Made by a program: the position numbers and the translations under genes. 64,000 nt of DNA from Chitinophagaceae bacterium (lineage in GTDB: Bacteria > Bacteroidota > Bacteroidia > Chitinophagales > Chitinophagaceae): contig JALHNJ010000001.1 of NCBI GenBank assembly GCA_022843585.1, positions 434,001 through 498,000 on the forward strand, in the 5' to 3' direction. Within the stretch, counting starts at the first letter, position 1; each line of letters starts with the position of its first letter. A model generated the notes under the pieces. That model did no database searches. It was not told the origin of the DNA and saw only the letters and a program-made list of their open reading frames with translations. This document shows positions 60,673 through 64,000 of this stretch, in pieces.

Positions 60673-62100
60673 CTAAAGAGCTATTTCAAACTCATTCACC
60701 CAATTGGGTTTTATAATTATTTTTCGTTCTACCGGTTTTACGAGTTCGGGCTGTTTGCGTTTGCCGAAGAATTGGCCGGGATCCCAGATGCCGTTCTTAT
60801 TTTCATCATACAGGAACCGGAGTTCATATTCACCTGGGATGAATAAGGTTTGTGAAAATTCCGGGCTGGTCATTGGTACAGATTTGATAATTTGACCAGC
60901 ACTTACAAAAAGCAAAACGGGATTTTTAGAGATATCAAGATTGCGGAATCTAAGTTTTAGTCCGCCGTAGTCGCCTGTTTTTTTAGTGATAAAACTGAGG
61001 GTATCGGTCTTTAATAGTTTTTGTCCCGTAGTATCTTCTGCAAAATCTTTATCAATAATGATGTGGTATTGTGTAGCAGGGATCCAGGTGTTGGTGAGAA
61101 GTAGTTTTTTTCCGGTACTGTCTTGTGTAAACTTTGCAGATGTATCAGGAATAAAGGTAGAGTCGGTGTATAACCTGATTTTTGATGAATCAAATTTTCG
61201 AAGTGGTAAGCTGAATGATAATTGAAGCGGGGTTAATAAATCATGCAGGCCATTTACCACAGTTGATTGCGGACGTAATCTCCTTTCTATAGCAATGCCA
61301 CCGGGCCCGGTACGTCTGCCCCCGCCATCAGTTGTTGTTGTAGTTGCAGCAACTGGTTTTGCTGTTGCATAAGCATATAAAATAATTGAATCTCTATTAC
61401 CAGAAAGTACAATAGGTTTATCTGAAAAGGCGAACAGATCTTCATCTTTTGAATACCGGAGTAAACCACTTTCATCTTTTAATGCATAGAGATAAAAAGT
61501 TTTGGGAGGAAGATTTTTAAAATGGAAGTTTCCCTTGTTGTCAAGTTTAGCAAGATACCGTGGCCTGTCTTTCATAACAGCAGAATCATTGGGATTGGTA
61601 TGCAGCATTACAATCAATGTAGTATCAATTTTACCTGTCTCAGCCAGTATAACGGAGCCTCTCAATTCCAGGGAATCAAAATAGTTACCGGTAGTGAAAG
61701 TGTAGGTAAAATTTTTCAGCACATTGCCTTCGTTATAATCTTTTATGGCATTGCCAAAGTTTATGGTGTAAGTAGTGTTAGCTTCAAGGCTATCCTTCAA
61801 GGGAACGATGATCTGATTTAATCTTACATAAGGTTCGGGGGTATTTACCGGTAAGGGAGATATCAACAAATTTTCCCGTGCATTTTGAATATCAACAAAT
61901 TCATTAAAGGTTAATACAAATCTCTTTTCTTTAAAACCTCTTGTTGAATCAAGCGGAGTAGCTTTTATTAATATGGGTGGCAACGAATCTCTTGGACCAC
62001 CTTGTGGCGGAATAATGTTGGCGCAACCGGAACCACTGAATATGCTGATAGCAATTAGTACAATAAAGGCCGCTGCTGATATTAAACTTTTGGAGTTCAT
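60673..62100 (-). CDS. Ig-like (Big_5) domain lipoprotein
   Basis: A 475-residue lipoprotein; the signal ends in SGSGC, and the mature N-terminus NIIPPQGGPRDSLPPIL is highly typical of a conserved Bacteroidota lipoprotein family. A SbsA/Big_5 Ig-like domain is at about 40-140 (KRFVLTFNEFVDIQNA, TYTINFGNAIKDYNEGN). A carboxypeptidase-regulatory-like segment follows (KGNFHFKNLPPKTFYLYAL), then a second Ig-like part and a C-terminal beta domain with DENKNGIWDPGQF. The function is unknown; genes of this family often sit near housekeeping genes. It is on the same strand as recR, 82 bases apart. Confidence 0.82.
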   Translation of the reverse strand: MNSKSLISAAAFIVLIAISIFSGSGCANIIPPQGGPRDSLPPILIKATPLDSTRGFKEKRFVLTFNEFVDIQNARENLLISPLPVNTPEPYVRLNQIIVPLKDSLEANTTYTINFGNAIKDYNEGNVLKNFTYTFTTGNYFDSLELRGSVILAETGKIDTTLIVMLHTNPNDSAVMKDRPRYLAKLDNKGNFHFKNLPPKTFYLYALKDESGLLRYSKDEDLFAFSDKPIVLSGNRDSIILYAYATAKPVAATTTTTDGGGRRTGPGGIAIERRLRPQSTVVNGLHDLLTPLQLSFSLPLRKFDSSKIRLYTDSTFIPDTSAKFTQDSTGKKLLLTNTWIPATQYHIIIDKDFAEDTTGQKLLKTDTLSFITKKTGDYGGLKLRFRNLDISKNPVLLFVSAGQIIKSVPMTSPEFSQTLFIPGEYELRFLYDENKNGIWDPGQFFGKRKQPELVKPVERKIIIKPNWVNEFEIAL

Positions 62101-62148
62101 TAGGAGTGCAAACTTAACTGGTTTGCGGGGAATGGGTTGTTTTTAAAA

Positions 62149-64000
62149 TCATAAATCGTCAGTAAGTTCAGCATCTTCTTCAACTGGGTGAAGTGCGACA
62201 GCAAGATTGTTTGTTTTCACAAAATTACACCACTCGCAATCTGGTTTGCCACAGCCAGTTTTAAATTCTTTATTCTGAATTTTTTGCCAGGTTGCAACTA
62301 TTTGCTGTGTAACTGTCGTTATGTCTGCCGGATTCACTTCTATTATTTCTGTTTTATACTGCTCGTTGACTGGTTCGATAAAATCAAATTCAGTGCTTAC
62401 TGCCTGCCAATCATTGGTGCGGTCATTATCCAATAAAATTTTATAAAAAACAGCTTGTCTCCAGTAATCACCACCATTGGGTTCTTTTTCATTGGGGGAT
62501 AATAATTTCTTTTTCGCATTTTCGTATTTGCCTGTTTTATAATCCACCACATTAACTTGTTTTCCATTAAACTCAAGCTTATCTAATTTTCCATTAATAG
62601 GTACACCCTGTACTGTTACATTTCGTACAGCTTTTTCTACAATGACGATTTTGTTCCATTGGTTGATGTGGTATTCATAATAAGCAGGTAATATTTTTTC
62701 GCCATAATCGGTTTTTAATTTGAATGCCTCTGGAGTAAAAGCTTCCCGGTTGTTTTTCATATACCAGTTAAAATCGTTTACCAGATCTTCTTTTGGTGGA
62801 AAAACATTTTGATTCTCCCTCATTTTTGTAAATAATCTTTCAATGGACCAGTGAATAGCACTACCAAAAGCCATGCTTTCATTTTTAGCAGCCGGCACTC
62901 GTATGAGGTTTTGATAATAAAAGCGTAATGGACAGTTTAAATAATTATTGAGATGAGTAACACTTAAAGTATAACGTTTTAATAGCTGATCAATGTAAGA
63001 AGCCTCTACCAATTCAATTTCTGGTTTTGCTTTTTCTGCAAATTGTATTAGCAGGTAGTCAGCTAACAAAGCATCCGGTACATATGTGTTTGTTATACTC
63101 AAATTGCTTTCTTCTATTAGCTCTGTTATAAATGTGCTTTTGATCTGGTCTTTATCTTTCTCGTCTTTTGCAGGAAACGAAACGTGTAAATGTGTTTTTG
63201 CACGGGTAATGGCTACATAAAAAAGCCGTCGACATTCTTCCAGGTCTGATGCATGGCGATTTGTGTTTACAAGATTGTCTGGTAACTTATAATTGCGGTT
63301 CCCTGATTTGCTATTATCATCCCATATTTTTTGAGTGCAACCTATTACAAATACATGGGCAAATTCGGAACCTTTAGCACCATGTGCAGTTACCATATTA
63401 ACACCTTCATCATTAGCAGTGATTTTATAAAGCGAAATAGGAAGCCGATTTTTCTTCATCATATCAATATCGGCAAGCCAATCAGCCAAGGTTAGTTCTG
63501 GATTTCGTTTATTCTCATCTTTCACCTGGTTGAAAAAAGCATTTAACACCTGCATAAGCCATGGTTTTTCCGGACTCTGCATAATATATGACAGAACACC
63601 TGCTTTTTGTATTACGAGTTCTACTAATTGTTGCAAAGTGTTATTAACTGAAGCTTTAACTAAATCTTCCAGCACATTGCTTACTTCTTTTATCGAATGA
63701 CCATCAAGTTGTGTAAACAAATCCTCTTTAGGAGCCGGTGATTCTGCTATAAGCCGGCGTAAGGTGTATTTATCTTCGCTACTTCCCCTGTTTCTGGAAG
63801 CGATTTTCATAGTAAGAGTTGCTATTTCTAACGAGGATATTTTGAAAAAATCGCTATGTAAAAAAAGAAACAGTAAATCGTCGGCGCTGGAAGAATAGGG
63901 TTTCTGACTTTCTTTATTGATCCAATTTAGAATTAGTAATATATTTTGAATAAAAGGCAGTTGAAGTATATCGACTTTTCGTTTTGTATTGATCGGAATT
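62149..64000 (-). CDS. UvrD-like helicase/PD-(D/E)XK nuclease, C-terminal part (5' end outside window)
   Basis: The frame is open from the window edge to a stop at 62149, giving ~617 residues; the apparent ATG at 63810 is internal. UvrD/AddA-type helicase motifs are seen in NMVTAHGAKGSEFAHVFVIG (motif V) and EECRRLFYVAITRAK (motif VI). A PDDEXK nuclease domain follows: LNNYLNCPLRFYYQNLIRVP, FGSAIHWSIERLF, NGKLDKLEFNGKQVNVVDYK (catalytic Asp and Lys) and CGKPDCEWCNF, cysteines that probably hold a 4Fe-4S cluster. The architecture matches exonuclease/helicase proteins of the AddAB/RecBCD type in Bacteroidota. Confidence 0.88.
   Translation of the reverse strand, partial: IPINTKRKVDILQLPFIQNILLILNWINKESQKPYSSSADDLLFLFLHSDFFKISSLEIATLTMKIASRNRGSSEDKYTLRRLIAESPAPKEDLFTQLDGHSIKEVSNVLEDLVKASVNNTLQQLVELVIQKAGVLSYIMQSPEKPWLMQVLNAFFNQVKDENKRNPELTLADWLADIDMMKKNRLPISLYKITANDEGVNMVTAHGAKGSEFAHVFVIGCTQKIWDDNSKSGNRNYKLPDNLVNTNRHASDLEECRRLFYVAITRAKTHLHVSFPAKDEKDKDQIKSTFITELIEESNLSITNTYVPDALLADYLLIQFAEKAKPEIELVEASYIDQLLKRYTLSVTHLNNYLNCPLRFYYQNLIRVPAAKNESMAFGSAIHWSIERLFTKMRENQNVFPPKEDLVNDFNWYMKNNREAFTPEAFKLKTDYGEKILPAYYEYHINQWNKIVIVEKAVRNVTVQGVPINGKLDKLEFNGKQVNVVDYKTGKYENAKKKLLSPNEKEPNGGDYWRQAVFYKILLDNDRTNDWQAVSTEFDFIEPVNEQYKTEIIEVNPADITTVTQQIVATWQKIQNKEFKTGCGKPDCEWCNFVKTNNLAVALHPVEEDAELTDDL

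Overview
The window is AT-rich DNA from a member of the phylum Bacteroidota, most likely the Chitinophagaceae or a close relative. The evidence is a SusD C-terminus, an Oar-like TonB-dependent receptor, many lipoproteins with LxxC lipoboxes, promoters of the Bacteroidota type (TTG then TAnnTTTG), a split metH and a THX-type small ribosomal protein. No rRNA, tRNA, CRISPR array, prophage or transposase gene was seen. Family placement is inference.

Layout. (1) 1-8.3 kb: the end of a SusD gene, two tandem giant FG-GAP/ASPIC lipoproteins and a convergent SRPBCC-GyrI-like protein. (2) 8.4-18.9 kb: a disaccharide cluster. The + strand carries an SLC45-like MFS permease, a GH13 lipoprotein, a fructokinase and an amylosucrase. 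The - strand carries a LacI regulator, a second MFS permease, a GH37 trehalase and a VOC protein. A secreted GH65 enzyme lies apart at 24.8-26.9 kb. PurR/LacI-like sites built on CAAACGnTTGC precede both permeases and the GH65 gene, which suggests one regulon. (3) 19.1-24.8 kb: two vanadium-haloperoxidase/PAP2-like lipoproteins interleaved with two outer-membrane barrel proteins, plus a hypothetical protein. (4) 27-32.8 kb: housekeeping genes, including rplM-rpsI-rpsB-tsf.

(5) 32.9-48.5 kb: accessory genes lying between tsf and pyrH. They include a third haloperoxidase-like lipoprotein with a kelch lipoprotein, a LytS/LytTR two-component pair, an Oar-like receptor, four small secreted proteins, and a TPR-HisKA_2 kinase with a LuxR-type regulator. 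(6) 48.5-55 kb: pyrH, a coiled-coil membrane protein, pdxH, a THX ribosomal protein, HU, DUF4286, exonuclease III, LOG, and a SemiSWEET coupled to a HAD phosphatase. (7) 55-64 kb: split cobalamin-dependent methionine synthase with a 32-residue membrane ORF exactly filling the gap between the halves, then recR, a Big_5 lipoprotein and the 3' part of a UvrD/PD-(D/E)XK helicase-nuclease.

How the genes fit together. In the sugar cluster, a permease would import sucrose, amylosucrase would turn it into alpha-glucan plus fructose, and fructokinase would trap the fructose; trehalase and GH65 would extend the system to other alpha-glucosides. The most unusual items are the metH micro-ORF, a 20-bp palindrome inserted inside a dispersed intergenic repeat (interrupted and uninterrupted copies are both in the window), the inferred LacI regulon, and promoters placed so close to start codons that leaderless transcripts are expected.
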